Positions 53,591 through 61,942 of a DNA stretch of 64,000 bases are shown in pieces; the first letter of the stretch is position 1; each line of letters begins with the position of its first letter. A program made the translations under genes and the position numbers. Source of the DNA: Achromobacter pestifer (GTDB taxonomy: Bacteria > Pseudomonadota > Gammaproteobacteria > Burkholderiales > Burkholderiaceae_B); assembly GCF_013267355.1 (NCBI RefSeq), contig NZ_CP053985.1, positions 5,208,001-5,272,000 on the forward strand, written 5' to 3'. The notes below the pieces were generated by a model. The model searched no databases, was not told the DNA's origin, and worked only from the letters and a program-made list of their open reading frames with translations.

Positions 53591-54568
53591 ATGACGTACC
53601 GGACTTGCGCCGTATCCGTTTTGCTAGCCTTGGGCGTGGCGGCGTCGCCGCTGGCCGCCTGGGCGCAGTATCCCGATCACCCCATCCGCATCGTCCTGCC
53701 GTACGCGCCGGGCGCGGCGGGCGACGTGGCCATGCGCCAGATCCAGCCCCTGCTGGAAAAGCGCCTGGGCCAGCCTCTGATTGTCGATTACAAGACCGGC
53801 GCCGGCGGCAATATCGGTGCGCTGGAAGTGGCGCGCGCCAAGCCCGACGGCTACACGCTGGTGCTGGGCGCGACCAACAATTTCGTCATCAATCAGTTCC
53901 TGTACCGCAAGTTGGGCTTTGATCCATTGGCCGACCTGGAGCCGGTGGGCAAGCTGGCGGATGTGCCCGCTTTCGTCTATGTCAGCGCGCAAGTGCCGGC
54001 GCAGGACTACGCGCAGTTCGCGCAGTATGCGCGCGCGCAGGCCGGCAAGCTGAACTATGGTTCCCCGGGCATGGGCACCACGCCGCATCTTTCCGGCTAC
54101 CGCCTGTCGCACGCCATGGGCGCGGGTATGACGCACATCGCCTACCGAGGGTCCTCGCCGGGCGTGCAGGCCTTGCTGGCCAACGAGATCCAGATGTACA
54201 TCGGTGGCTACAGCATTGCCGCGGCCTACATGCCGCAGGGCAAGGTGCGGGCCCTCGCGGTGGCGGCGCCCGAGCGCTTCGCCGCCTTGCCCGACGTGCC
54301 CACCGCGGCCCAGGCCGGCATGCCGGACGTGGTGCAAGGCAACTGGTGGGGCTTCGCCGCGCCCAAGGGCACGCCACCCGAGCGCGTGGCGCGCTTTGCG
54401 GACGTCCTGCATGAGGTGCTGGCCTTGCCGGAGGTGCGCCAGGCGTTCCTGGCCGGCGGCTTTGTGCCTGGGCAGGACACGCCCGCTTCCTTCGCCGCGG
54501 CCTGGCGCAGCGAAGCGCCGCAATGGCAGGCGGTGGTGCGCGAATCCGGCGTGGTGCTGGACAACTGA
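53591..54568 (+). CDS. Bug-family tripartite tricarboxylate transporter receptor
   Basis: A 325-residue periplasmic binding protein with a signal peptide (about 1-25, A-A-W-A|Q). Bug motifs are I-R-I-V-L-P-Y-A-P-G-A-A-G-D, V-D-Y-K-T-G-A-G-G-N-I-G and I-A-Y-R-G-S-S-P. GGAGAA lies just before the ATG at 53591. It is between the metallo-hydrolase and an alpha/beta hydrolase, which may act on the compound it captures. Confidence 0.9.
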   Translation: MTYRTCAVSVLLALGVAASPLAAWAQYPDHPIRIVLPYAPGAAGDVAMRQIQPLLEKRLGQPLIVDYKTGAGGNIGALEVARAKPDGYTLVLGATNNFVINQFLYRKLGFDPLADLEPVGKLADVPAFVYVSAQVPAQDYAQFAQYARAQAGKLNYGSPGMGTTPHLSGYRLSHAMGAGMTHIAYRGSSPGVQALLANEIQMYIGGYSIAAAYMPQGKVRALAVAAPERFAALPDVPTAAQAGMPDVVQGNWWGFAAPKGTPPERVARFADVLHEVLALPEVRQAFLAGGFVPGQDTPASFAAAWRSEAPQWQAVVRESGVVLDN

Positions 54569-54578
54569 GGAGGGCGTC

Positions 54579-55328
54579 ATGGAATACACGCGCCGCGGTT
54601 CGGGCCGTCCGCTGTTTCTGTTGCATGGCTTTTGTTCATCGTCCGCGATCTGGGATGGGCTGGCGGGCGCGCTGGCGCAAGAGCGCGACGTGATCGCACC
54701 CGACTGGCCGGGCTTCGGACGCGATGCGCAAGCGGCGCCCTTGCAGGGACTACCGGCGTACGCGGACGCGATCGTCGCCTTGGCGGACGAACTCGGCATC
54801 GGGACGTTCGACGTGCTGGGGCATTCGTTCAGCGGTTTCGTTGCACAGCAGCTGCTGTGCGCGGCTCCCGCACGTCTGGGCCGGACGGTGCTGTATGGCG
54901 CCGGCCTGCGGGTTGATCGCGCCGCGCGCTTCGAACCCATGGACCAGACCTTGGCGCGCCTGCGCGCGGATGGTCCACGAGCGACCGCCCGGCGCGTGCT
55001 GGAGACCTGGTTCCGGGCGGGGGAGCAGGCGCCTGCCTATGCGGCCTGCCTGGAAGACGGCATGTCCATGAGCGCCGCCGGCGCGGCCTCGATGCTCGCG
55101 GCGGTCGAAGGCGTGGACTACACGCAGGCCCTGGCGGCGGTGCGCGCGCCGGTGCTAGTCATATCGGGCGAACATGAACGCAGCCATCCGCTGGCTTCGG
55201 CGCTGGACCTGCGCGCAGCGCTGACCCACGGCAGCCTGTGCGTGCTGCCGGATTGCGGGCATGCCGCGCACCTGGAGCGCCCGCTATTGTTCAATACCGC
55301 CGTGCGCGAATTCCTGGCACGGCGGTGA
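54579..55328 (+). CDS. alpha/beta hydrolase
   Basis: A 249-residue cytoplasmic hydrolase: oxyanion loop L-L-H-G-F, nucleophile elbow G-H-S-F-S-G with S83, an acid in I-S-G-E-H-E and the catalytic histidine in D-C-G-H-A-A-H-L-E-R-P. The form is that of ring-cleavage product or ester hydrolases. Its GAGGAGG ribosome site overlaps the end of the receptor gene, so the two are cotranslated. It is convergent with the hpa cluster. Confidence 0.87.
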   Translation: MEYTRRGSGRPLFLLHGFCSSSAIWDGLAGALAQERDVIAPDWPGFGRDAQAAPLQGLPAYADAIVALADELGIGTFDVLGHSFSGFVAQQLLCAAPARLGRTVLYGAGLRVDRAARFEPMDQTLARLRADGPRATARRVLETWFRAGEQAPAYAACLEDGMSMSAAGAASMLAAVEGVDYTQALAAVRAPVLVISGEHERSHPLASALDLRAALTHGSLCVLPDCGHAAHLERPLLFNTAVREFLARR

Positions 55329-55333
55329 ATCGG

Positions 55334-55354
55334 GCCGGGGCGGGGAGCCCCGGC
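55334..55354. terminator. hairpin between convergent operons
   Basis: GCCGGGGC and GCCCCGGC form a perfect 8-base stem with a GGGGA loop, in the 33-base gap between the convergent hydrolase and hpaI genes. There is no T-tract, so any terminator role would be weak or Rho-assisted. Confidence 0.4.
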
Positions 55355-55361
55355 GCCCGCG

Positions 55362-56165
55362 TCAGTACGGACCCTTGGCCGCCGCCGCGGGTGCGGCGGC
55401 GTTCTTGAACTGGCCCGCCAACTGCTCGGCCGCGCGCGCCAGCAGCGTGGCGTCCACGCCCACGGCCACGAAGGTGGCGCCCAGCGACAGATAGTGCTTG
55501 GCGCGGTCCACGCCGCTGTGCAGGATGCCGGCCGCCTTGCCGCTGCGGACGATGCGCAGGATGGCGTCGTCGATCGCCTTGACCACGTCCGGATGCTCAG
55601 GCTGGCCCAGGTAGCCCATGCTGGCCGACAGGTCTGCCGGGCCGATGAAGGCGCCATCGACGCCATCCACCGCCAGGATCTCTTCCAGCGCCTCGACGCC
55701 GCGCGGCGTTTCGATCTGCACCAGCACGCACATCTCGTCGTTGGCGCGGCGCAGGTAGTCGGGAATGCGGTTCCAGCGCGACGAGCGGGCCAGCGCGCTG
55801 CCCACGCCGCGTACGCCCTGGGGCGGATAGCGTACCGCGGCCACGGCGGCGGCGGCTTCTTCCGCGGACTGCACCATGGGCACCAGCAGCGTCTGCGCAC
55901 CCGTGTCCAGGATCTGCTTGATCTGGACCGCGTCGTTCCAGGCCGGCCGCACCACCGGCGCGACCGGATAGGCAGCCATGGACTGCAGCTGCTGCAGCGT
56001 GGTCTGCAAGGTGTTGGGGGCGTGCTCGCCGTCGATCAGCAGCCAGTCGAAACCGGCGCCGGCGATGATCTCGGTGGAGTAGGCGCTGGCCAGGCCGGCC
56101 CACAGGCCGATCTGGGGCTTGCCGCTGCGCAAGGCCTGCTTGAAGGTATTGGTCAGTATGTCCAT
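55362..56165 (-). CDS. hpaI: 4-hydroxy-2-oxo-heptane-1,7-dioate aldolase HpaI
   Basis: A 267-residue class II pyruvate aldolase that performs the last step of homoprotocatechuate meta-cleavage, giving pyruvate and succinate semialdehyde. It matches E. coli HpaI closely: [19 protein letters not shown] and [11 protein letters not shown], with the metal ligands in V-Q-I-E-T and F-I-G-P-A-D-L-S. It has an alanine-rich tail of about 15 residues. Last gene of the minus-strand hpa operon. Confidence 0.94.
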   Translation of the reverse strand: MDILTNTFKQALRSGKPQIGLWAGLASAYSTEIIAGAGFDWLLIDGEHAPNTLQTTLQQLQSMAAYPVAPVVRPAWNDAVQIKQILDTGAQTLLVPMVQSAEEAAAAVAAVRYPPQGVRGVGSALARSSRWNRIPDYLRRANDEMCVLVQIETPRGVEALEEILAVDGVDGAFIGPADLSASMGYLGQPEHPDVVKAIDDAILRIVRSGKAAGILHSGVDRAKHYLSLGATFVAVGVDATLLARAAEQLAGQFKNAAAPAAAAKGPY

Positions 56166-56179
56166 GGATGGTGGCGCGG

Positions 56180-56983
56180 TCAGATGAAGTGGCAGTTGAC
56201 GGAACCCAGCACGCCATAATCGACGTTGAAGGTATCGCCAGGGCGGGCCAGCACCGGCCGGGTGAAGGAACCCGACAGGATGATCTCTCCCGCTTCCAGC
56301 GCCACGTCGTGGGCGGCCAGCTTGTTCGCCAGCCATACTACGCCATTGGCGGGATGGTTCAAGACGCCCGCGGCCACGCCGGTTTCCTCGATGACGGCGT
56401 TGCGCGACAGGATGGCGCCGATCCAGCGCAGGTCCAGTTCGCCGATCTTCACCGGCCGTCCGCCCATCACCACGCCGGCGTTGGCGGCGTTGTCGGCGAT
56501 GGTGTCGAACACCTTGCGCGGGCGCTTGCTGTCGGGGTCGATGCTGTGCGAGCGCGCGTCGATGATCTCCAGCGCCGGGATCACGTAGTCGACCGCGTCA
56601 TAGACCTGGAACAGCGTGACGTTGGGGCCTTGCAGGCGCTTGCCCAGCACGAAGGCCAGTTCAACCTCCAGCCGCGGCAGGATGAAGCGGCCCGCGGGTA
56701 TGTCCGCGCCGTCGTTGAAGAACATGTCGTCCAGCAGCATGCCGAAGTCCGGCTCATCGATCTGCGAGGCCTGCTGCATGGCGCGCGAGGTCAAGCCGAT
56801 CTTGTGCCCGCGCTTGACCCGGCCCTCGGCCAGCTTGATGTCCATCCAGGCGCGCTGGATGGCGTAGGCGTCGGCGATCGTGATGTCGGGGTACTCGAGC
56901 GAAATCTGGCGGATCTGCTGGCGGGTGCGTTCGGCTTCGTGCAGGCGCGCGGCAATGGCGCGCACGGTATCGTTATCTAGCAT
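56180..56983 (-). CDS. hpaH: 2-oxo-hept-4-ene-1,7-dioate hydratase HpaH
   Basis: A 267-residue hydratase of the 4-oxalocrotonate decarboxylase/hydratase fold that adds water to the decarboxylated ring-cleavage product. It runs parallel to E. coli HpaH (267 aa) through [22 protein letters not shown] and [10 protein letters not shown]. It lies 14 bases upstream of hpaI. Confidence 0.94.
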   Translation of the reverse strand: MLDNDTVRAIAARLHEAERTRQQIRQISLEYPDITIADAYAIQRAWMDIKLAEGRVKRGHKIGLTSRAMQQASQIDEPDFGMLLDDMFFNDGADIPAGRFILPRLEVELAFVLGKRLQGPNVTLFQVYDAVDYVIPALEIIDARSHSIDPDSKRPRKVFDTIADNAANAGVVMGGRPVKIGELDLRWIGAILSRNAVIEETGVAAGVLNHPANGVVWLANKLAAHDVALEAGEIILSGSFTRPVLARPGDTFNVDYGVLGSVNCHFI

Positions 56984-57016
56984 CGGGGTTCCAGGTGTGG
57001 TGGAGTTGGAGTGGAA

Positions 57017-57766
57017 TCAGTTGGGGAAGGGGATCAGCGTGTTGACCAGCCGCCCCACGCTTTCGATTTCGGTCACGACTTCGTCGCCGGGCTGCACGTT
57101 GACGATGCCGTCGGGCGTGCCCGTCAGGATCAGGTCGCCGGGCGAGAGCGTCATGAAGCTGCTGAAGTACTCGATCAGCGCGGGCACATCGAACACCATG
57201 TCGCGGGTATTGGCGCGCTGCGTCTCGACGCCGTTGACCGTGGTGCGCAGGTTCAGGTTCATGGGGTCCGGCACGTCGTCGCGGTCCACCAGCCAGGGGC
57301 CGAGCGGCGTGCAGGTGTCGCGGCTTTTCACGCGCAGGTTGGGGCGGTACCAGTTTTCCAGGTAGTCGCGCAGCGCGTAGTCGTTGGCCACGGTGTAGCC
57401 CGCCACGCAGTCATAGGCCTGGGCGCGGCTGACCTTGCTGGCGGTCTTGCCTATCACCACCGCCAGTTCGCATTCGTAGTGCATGAAGGCGACGTCGGCG
57501 GGGCGCAAGGTCCGGGCGCGGTGGCCGACAAAGGTGTTGGCGGCCTTGAGGAAACCCAGCGGTTCATCGGGCGCCTTGAAGGCCAGTTCCTTGGCGTGGT
57601 CGGCGTAGTTGATGGCCAGCGTGAAGGTGGTGCGCGGCTCGAAGGGCGGCAGCCAGTCCACCGCGTCTTCGGCGTAAACGCGTCCGTCGGCCAGACGGAC
57701 CTGGCCTGGGCCGGCTTCGGTGACGGCGTGGATGACGCCGTCCAGGGAGATGCGGGCATGTTTCAT
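57017..57766 (-). CDS. hpaG2: HpaG2, homoprotocatechuate isomerase/decarboxylase C-terminal-type subunit
   Basis: A 249-residue FAH-fold protein equal to the second half of E. coli HpaG (429 aa), which decarboxylates the isomerised ring-cleavage product. The metal site is visible in M-H-Y-E-C-E-L-A-V-V-I-G-K and V-A-N-D-Y-A-L-R-D, and T-G-T-P-D-G-I closes the domain. In this genome the first half of HpaG is fused to HpaF in the next gene upstream, so the two proteins together replace one bifunctional enzyme. Confidence 0.88.
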   Translation of the reverse strand: MKHARISLDGVIHAVTEAGPGQVRLADGRVYAEDAVDWLPPFEPRTTFTLAINYADHAKELAFKAPDEPLGFLKAANTFVGHRARTLRPADVAFMHYECELAVVIGKTASKVSRAQAYDCVAGYTVANDYALRDYLENWYRPNLRVKSRDTCTPLGPWLVDRDDVPDPMNLNLRTTVNGVETQRANTRDMVFDVPALIEYFSSFMTLSPGDLILTGTPDGIVNVQPGDEVVTEIESVGRLVNTLIPFPN

Positions 57767-57781
57767 GGCGGGCTCCTGTGC

Positions 57782-58822
57782 TTATCGGGCGGCGGCCAGC
57801 GGATTGCCCAGCGTGCCGACCCGAGCAATGCTGATCTCGTAGCGCTGTCCGGCGCGTGCGCGCGGCGCGCCGTGGGGCGTGCCGGCCAGCAGGATGTCGC
57901 CCGCTTCCAGCGTCATGAACTGGGTGACGTCGGCGATCAGCCGCGCCACGGGACGGATCAGGTCGGCGGTGTTGGCGCGCTGCGCCAACTGGCCGTCGAT
58001 GCGCACTTCGATGTCCAGCGCGTCCGGGTCGCCGACCGCGGCCACGGGGGCGAGATCCTGGCCGATGGGGCAGAAGCCGTCGCGGCATTTCTGCTTGAGC
58101 GCGGGGCGGAAGTAACTGGCATGCGGCACGGACAGGTCGGCCACCACGCGGTAGCCCGCGACATAGTCCAGCGCCTCGGCTTCGCTCACGCGGGTCGCGC
58201 GGCGGGCGAACACCACGCCCAGACAGGCGCCGACTTCGACCTCGCCCACGTCGGTGGGCAGGGTGATCACCTCGCCATGGCGCGCATAGGTGTTGGCCGG
58301 CTTGATGTAGAGCACGGGCGCCTTGGGGGCGCCTTTGTAGGGGGGCGCGTCCACGGCGTCGCCCAGCGCGGCCAGCGCCTGGCGCGTGTTGAGCGCCGCG
58401 CCCACCACGGTTCGCGGCCAGGGCGCCGCAGCCGCGGCGGCGCGCGCGGCCAGGTGTTCGCGGTAGTTGTTGAGCTTGTAGTTCAGCACCGGGTCGGCCT
58501 CCTCGATCTGCATCGAGATACCCAGCGGGCGCACCGCCATCTGCGGCGCCAGCGCGGCGCTCAGCGCCTGGAATACCCGTTCGCCGAGCGCGGCCTTCTG
58601 TTCGGCGTTGCGGCCGTGGCCGATGCGCAGCACCACGTGGACGAAGGCATTGTCGGGATGGCCGTCGACGATCAGGCAGTCGTCCACCCGCAGCGCGCGG
58701 GTGCGCGCGCCGGCCAGCGGGAACAGGCTGCCGTCGCCCACGGCGGCGTCCTGCACGGTTCGCATCAGGGCCTGGGTATCCAGGGTCAGATTGCCCGAGT
58801 ATTCGATCCAGATATGGGGCAT
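57782..58822 (-). CDS. HpaF-HpaG1 fusion: 5-carboxymethyl-2-hydroxymuconate isomerase with FAH domain
   Basis: A 346-residue two-domain protein. Residues 1-124 match HpaF (126 aa in E. coli): P2 as the catalytic N-terminal proline, M-P-H-x5-E-Y-S-G-N, F-P-L-A-G-A-R-T-R, F-V-H-V-V-L-R-I-G and N-Y-K-L-N-N. Residues about 137-346 form an FAH-fold domain like HpaG1, with the metal acids in E-V-E-V-G-A-C-L and A-D-L-S-V-P-H and T-P-H-G near the end. An alanine run (127-133) links them. It is the first gene of the minus-strand operon and divergent from hpaE. The HpaF assignment is strong; which isomerisation each half performs is inferred. Confidence 0.85.
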   Translation of the reverse strand: MPHIWIEYSGNLTLDTQALMRTVQDAAVGDGSLFPLAGARTRALRVDDCLIVDGHPDNAFVHVVLRIGHGRNAEQKAALGERVFQALSAALAPQMAVRPLGISMQIEEADPVLNYKLNNYREHLAARAAAAAAPWPRTVVGAALNTRQALAALGDAVDAPPYKGAPKAPVLYIKPANTYARHGEVITLPTDVGEVEVGACLGVVFARRATRVSEAEALDYVAGYRVVADLSVPHASYFRPALKQKCRDGFCPIGQDLAPVAAVGDPDALDIEVRIDGQLAQRANTADLIRPVARLIADVTQFMTLEAGDILLAGTPHGAPRARAGQRYEISIARVGTLGNPLAAAR

Positions 58823-58852
58823 GGCCTTGCTCCACCGAATGTAATTATCATG

Positions 58853-58865
58853 TTAACTATATTAA
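58853..58865. promoter_or_regulatory. candidate HpaR operator near hpaFG
   Basis: TTAAC-TAT-ATTAA, two inverted half-sites, lies 31 bases upstream of the HpaF-HpaG1 start in the divergent control region. A closely similar repeat stands on the hpaE side, which supports a common MarR-type regulator. Confidence 0.5.
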
Positions 58866-58963
58866 TGAAAATCCAGGATGGCGACAATCCGCCAGCAGGC
58901 CATGGGGCCTGGTCATGCCTGGGGGTTTCCCGACATTGACAGCCCGGTCGGTCGAGCATAACG

Positions 58964-58975
58964 TTAACTTGTTAA
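58964..58975. promoter_or_regulatory. candidate HpaR operator near hpaE
   Basis: TTAAC-TT-GTTAA is a perfect inverted repeat 49 bases upstream of the hpaE start. With the repeat at 58853 it brackets the divergent control region; HpaR of E. coli is also known to act at two sites between its operons. Confidence 0.55.
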
Positions 58976-59023
58976 TTAAATTTGCGCCGCACCATCCGGC
59001 ACAGACGGGACGAGGAGCCTAGC

Positions 59024-60490
59024 GTGAGCATCAAGCACTGGATCAACGGCAAGCAGGTCGACAGCAGCGACCGCTTCATCACCAGCAACCCGGCGACGGG
59101 CGAGGCCATCGCCGAGGTGGCCGCGGGCGGGCAGGCCGAGATTGACGCCGCCGTCGCGGCCGCGGCCGCAGCCTTCCCCAAGTGGGCCAACACGCCCGCC
59201 AAGGAGCGCGCCCGCCTGATGCGCAGGCTGGGCGAACTGATAGACCAGAACGTGCCGCAGTTGGCCGAGCTGGAAACCCGCGACACCGGGTTGCCCATCT
59301 CGCAGACCCGCAAGCAGCTGATCCCGCGCGCCTCGGAGAACTTCAACTTCTTTGCCGAGGTCTGCACGCGCATGAACGGCCACACCTATCCGGTGGACGA
59401 CCAGATGCTGAATTACACGCTCTACCAGCCGGTGGGCGTGTGCGCGCTGGTGTCGCCCTGGAACGTGCCGTTCATGACCGCCACGTGGAAGACGGCGCCG
59501 TGCCTGGCGTTGGGCAATACGGCCGTGTTGAAGATGTCCGAGCTTTCGCCGCTGACGGCCGACCAGCTGGGCATGCTGGCGCTGGAAGCCGGCATTCCGG
59601 CCGGCGTGCTGAACGTGGTGCAGGGCTATGGCGCCACCGCCGGCGACGCGCTGGTGCGCCACCCCGGCGTGCGCGCGATTTCCTTCACGGGCGGCACCGT
59701 CACGGGCAAGAAGATCCTGGCCAGCGCGGGCGGCGTCAAGAAGTACTCGATGGAACTGGGCGGCAAATCGCCCGTGCTGATCTTCGACGACGCGGACGTG
59801 GAGCGGGCGCTGGACGCGGCGCTCTTCACCATCTTCTCGCTCAACGGCGAGCGTTGCACCGCGGGCTCGCGCATCTTCATCCAGCAATCCATCTATGACG
59901 ATTTCGTGCACAGGTTTGCCGAACGCGCGCAGCGCCTGGCCGTGGGCGACCCCACCGACGACAATACCCATGTGGGCGCGATGATCACGCGTCAGCATTG
60001 GGAAAAGGTCACGGGCTACATCCGCCTGGCCGAGCAGGAAGGCGCGCGCATACTCGCGGGCGGCGCGGACCGGCCTGCCGGCCTGCCGGCCCATCTCGCG
60101 GGCGGCAATTTCGTCAGCCCCACGGTGCTGGCCGACGTCGACAACCGCATGCGCTGCGCGCAGGAAGAGATCTTCGGACCGGTCGCCTGCCTGCTGCCGT
60201 TCAAGGACGAGGCCGAGGGCCTGGCGCTGGCCAACGACGTGAAGTATGGCCTGGCCTCCTACATCTGGACCCGCGACATCGGCCGGGCGCACCGCCTGGC
60301 CCGCGGCATCGAAGCCGGCATGGTGTTCATCAACAGCCAGAACGTGCGCGACCTGCGCCAGCCCTTTGGCGGCACCAAGGAATCGGGCACGGGACGCGAG
60401 GGCGGCGAATACAGTTACGAGGTCTTTGCCGAGATCAAGAACGTGTGCGTGTCCATGGGCAGCCACCACATCCCCAGGTGGGGCGTCTGA
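59024..60490 (+). CDS. hpaE: 5-carboxymethyl-2-hydroxymuconate semialdehyde dehydrogenase HpaE
   Basis: A 488-residue NAD-dependent aldehyde dehydrogenase, the same length as E. coli HpaE. It oxidises the homoprotocatechuate ring-cleavage product. Catalytic E244 (M-E-L-G-G-K-S-P) and C278 (E-R-C-T-A-G-S) are present. The start is GTG at 59024 with a GAGGAG site; it gives the family N-terminus (K-H-W-I-N-G-K). A longer start at 58982 would add 14 residues outside the fold. It is followed after 37 bases by hpaD. Confidence 0.93.
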   Translation: MSIKHWINGKQVDSSDRFITSNPATGEAIAEVAAGGQAEIDAAVAAAAAAFPKWANTPAKERARLMRRLGELIDQNVPQLAELETRDTGLPISQTRKQLIPRASENFNFFAEVCTRMNGHTYPVDDQMLNYTLYQPVGVCALVSPWNVPFMTATWKTAPCLALGNTAVLKMSELSPLTADQLGMLALEAGIPAGVLNVVQGYGATAGDALVRHPGVRAISFTGGTVTGKKILASAGGVKKYSMELGGKSPVLIFDDADVERALDAALFTIFSLNGERCTAGSRIFIQQSIYDDFVHRFAERAQRLAVGDPTDDNTHVGAMITRQHWEKVTGYIRLAEQEGARILAGGADRPAGLPAHLAGGNFVSPTVLADVDNRMRCAQEEIFGPVACLLPFKDEAEGLALANDVKYGLASYIWTRDIGRAHRLARGIEAGMVFINSQNVRDLRQPFGGTKESGTGREGGEYSYEVFAEIKNVCVSMGSHHIPRWGV

Positions 60491-60527
60491 ATCCGGCCCG
60501 GACCATAAGAACGAGGAGACTAGCATC

Positions 60528-61379
60528 ATGGGCAAGCTCGCGCTGGCGGCCAAGGTAACGCATGTGCCGTCCATGTATCTTTCGGAACTGCCTGGCAAGC
60601 ACCAGGGCTGCAGGGAGGCCGCGATCCAGGGACACCGCCTCATCGGCCAGCGTTGCCGCGACCTGGACGTGGACAGCATCGTGGTGCTGGACGTGCACTG
60701 GCTGGTCAACGGCGGCTATCACGTGAACTGCAACAGCGGCTTCAAGGGCCGCTACACCAGCAACGAACTGCCGCATTTCATCAAGGACATGGATTACGCC
60801 TACCGCGGCAATCCGCAGCTGGGACGCCGCATCGCCGAATTCGCCAACGCGGCGGGCGTGGGTACGCGCTCGCACGAGATCGACAGCCTGGAGCTGGAGT
60901 ACGGCACCCTGGTGCCCATGCGCTACATGAATGGCGACGGGCGTTTCAACGTGGTGTCGGTGGCCGCATGGTGCGCCTGGCACTCGCTGGACGAAAGCCG
61001 GCGCTTCGGCGCGGCGCTGCGCCAGGCCATCGAAGCCAGCGACAGCCGCGTGGCGGTGCTGGCCAGCGGCTCGCTGTCGCACCGCTTCAACGACAACGGC
61101 AGCCCCGAGGCCGCCATGCATCAGATCAGCCGCGAGTTCTTCCGGCAGGTGGATCTGCGCGTGGTGGAACTGTGGCGCCAGGGCGACTGGAAGACCTTCT
61201 GCGCCATGCTGCCCGAATACGCCGACCTGTGCGTGGGCGAGGGCGGCATGCACGATACCGCGATGTTGTTGGGCCTGTTGGGCTGGGACGGCTACGACCA
61301 GCCGGTGGAGATCGTCACCGATTACTTCGCCAGTTCCGGCACGGGACAGATCAACGCGATCTTCCCGGTGCCGGCCTGA
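60528..61379 (+). CDS. hpaD: 3,4-dihydroxyphenylacetate 2,3-dioxygenase HpaD
   Basis: A 283-residue LigB-type extradiol dioxygenase, equal in length to E. coli HpaD, which opens the homoprotocatechuate ring. Shared stretches are T-H-V-P-S-M-Y-L-S-E-L-P-G-K-H, D-V-H-W-L-V-N, Y-T-S-N-E-L-P-H-F-I, L-E-Y-G-T-L-V-P-M-R-Y-M-N and S-L-S-H-R-F, which hold the iron histidines and glutamate. ACGAGGAG precedes the ATG. Its stop is at 61379, directly next to the hpaR stop on the other strand. Confidence 0.96.
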   Translation: MGKLALAAKVTHVPSMYLSELPGKHQGCREAAIQGHRLIGQRCRDLDVDSIVVLDVHWLVNGGYHVNCNSGFKGRYTSNELPHFIKDMDYAYRGNPQLGRRIAEFANAAGVGTRSHEIDSLELEYGTLVPMRYMNGDGRFNVVSVAAWCAWHSLDESRRFGAALRQAIEASDSRVAVLASGSLSHRFNDNGSPEAAMHQISREFFRQVDLRVVELWRQGDWKTFCAMLPEYADLCVGEGGMHDTAMLLGLLGWDGYDQPVEIVTDYFASSGTGQINAIFPVPA

Positions 61380-61844
61380 TCATTCGTCTTCGGAGGCGCG
61401 CGGGTCGGCGGGCTCGCGCTTGATCAGTTCGACCATGGTGTCGACGTCGCGGTACAGGCGGTCCAGCAGTTCCTTGCCGATCCGGGCTTCGATTTCCTGG
61501 TACTTCGCATCCACTTGCGGCCGCATGCGGTCGATGAGCTTGTTGCTCTTGGGGGTCAGCGAAATTTCCTGGCGCCGCTGGTCGGCGCTGGAGCGCGTGC
61601 GCTTGATCAGGCCCTGTTCCTGCATGCCCGCCAGCATGCGGGTGAGGCTGGGGCTGAGGATCTGGCAGGTGCGGGCGATCTGGTTGGGTTCCATGGAGCC
61701 CACTTCGCTCAGCGTGCGCAGCACCCGCCATTGTTGTTCGGTGACGCCCGCGGCGTGCAGGATGGGGCGGAAGTGCGCCATCAGCGTTTCGCGCGCGTAG
61801 AGCAGCAGATGGGGAAGATTGCGGTGGTGGAAGCTCGGACTCAT
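61380..61844 (-). CDS. hpaR: MarR family repressor HpaR
   Basis: A 154-residue MarR regulator with a winged HTH (about 35-105; M-E-P-N-Q-I-A-R-T-C-Q-I-L-S-P-S-L-T-R-M-L) and wing Q-R-R-Q-E-I. In E. coli HpaR blocks the meta-cleavage operon until homoprotocatechuate or a relative binds. Context (next to hpaD, no other MarR in the area) supports the name. The ATG at 61844 gives the usual N-terminus; the frame extends further upstream. It is convergent and abutting with hpaD. Confidence 0.88.
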   Translation of the reverse strand: MSPSFHHRNLPHLLLYARETLMAHFRPILHAAGVTEQQWRVLRTLSEVGSMEPNQIARTCQILSPSLTRMLAGMQEQGLIKRTRSSADQRRQEISLTPKSNKLIDRMRPQVDAKYQEIEARIGKELLDRLYRDVDTMVELIKREPADPRASEDE

Positions 61845-61942
61845 GGCGGCTATGTTAGCAAGAAGCCGGGCCGCGCCGCAGCGAAATCGGAGACGCGCGC
61901 CCATCGGCCCGCGCCGGGCGCGGGTCCGATGCGCGGCGGCGT

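Noticed and set aside
58976..60709. A 577-codon minus-strand frame antisense to hpaE
   Set aside because: hpaE has full catalytic residues; the antisense reading has none.
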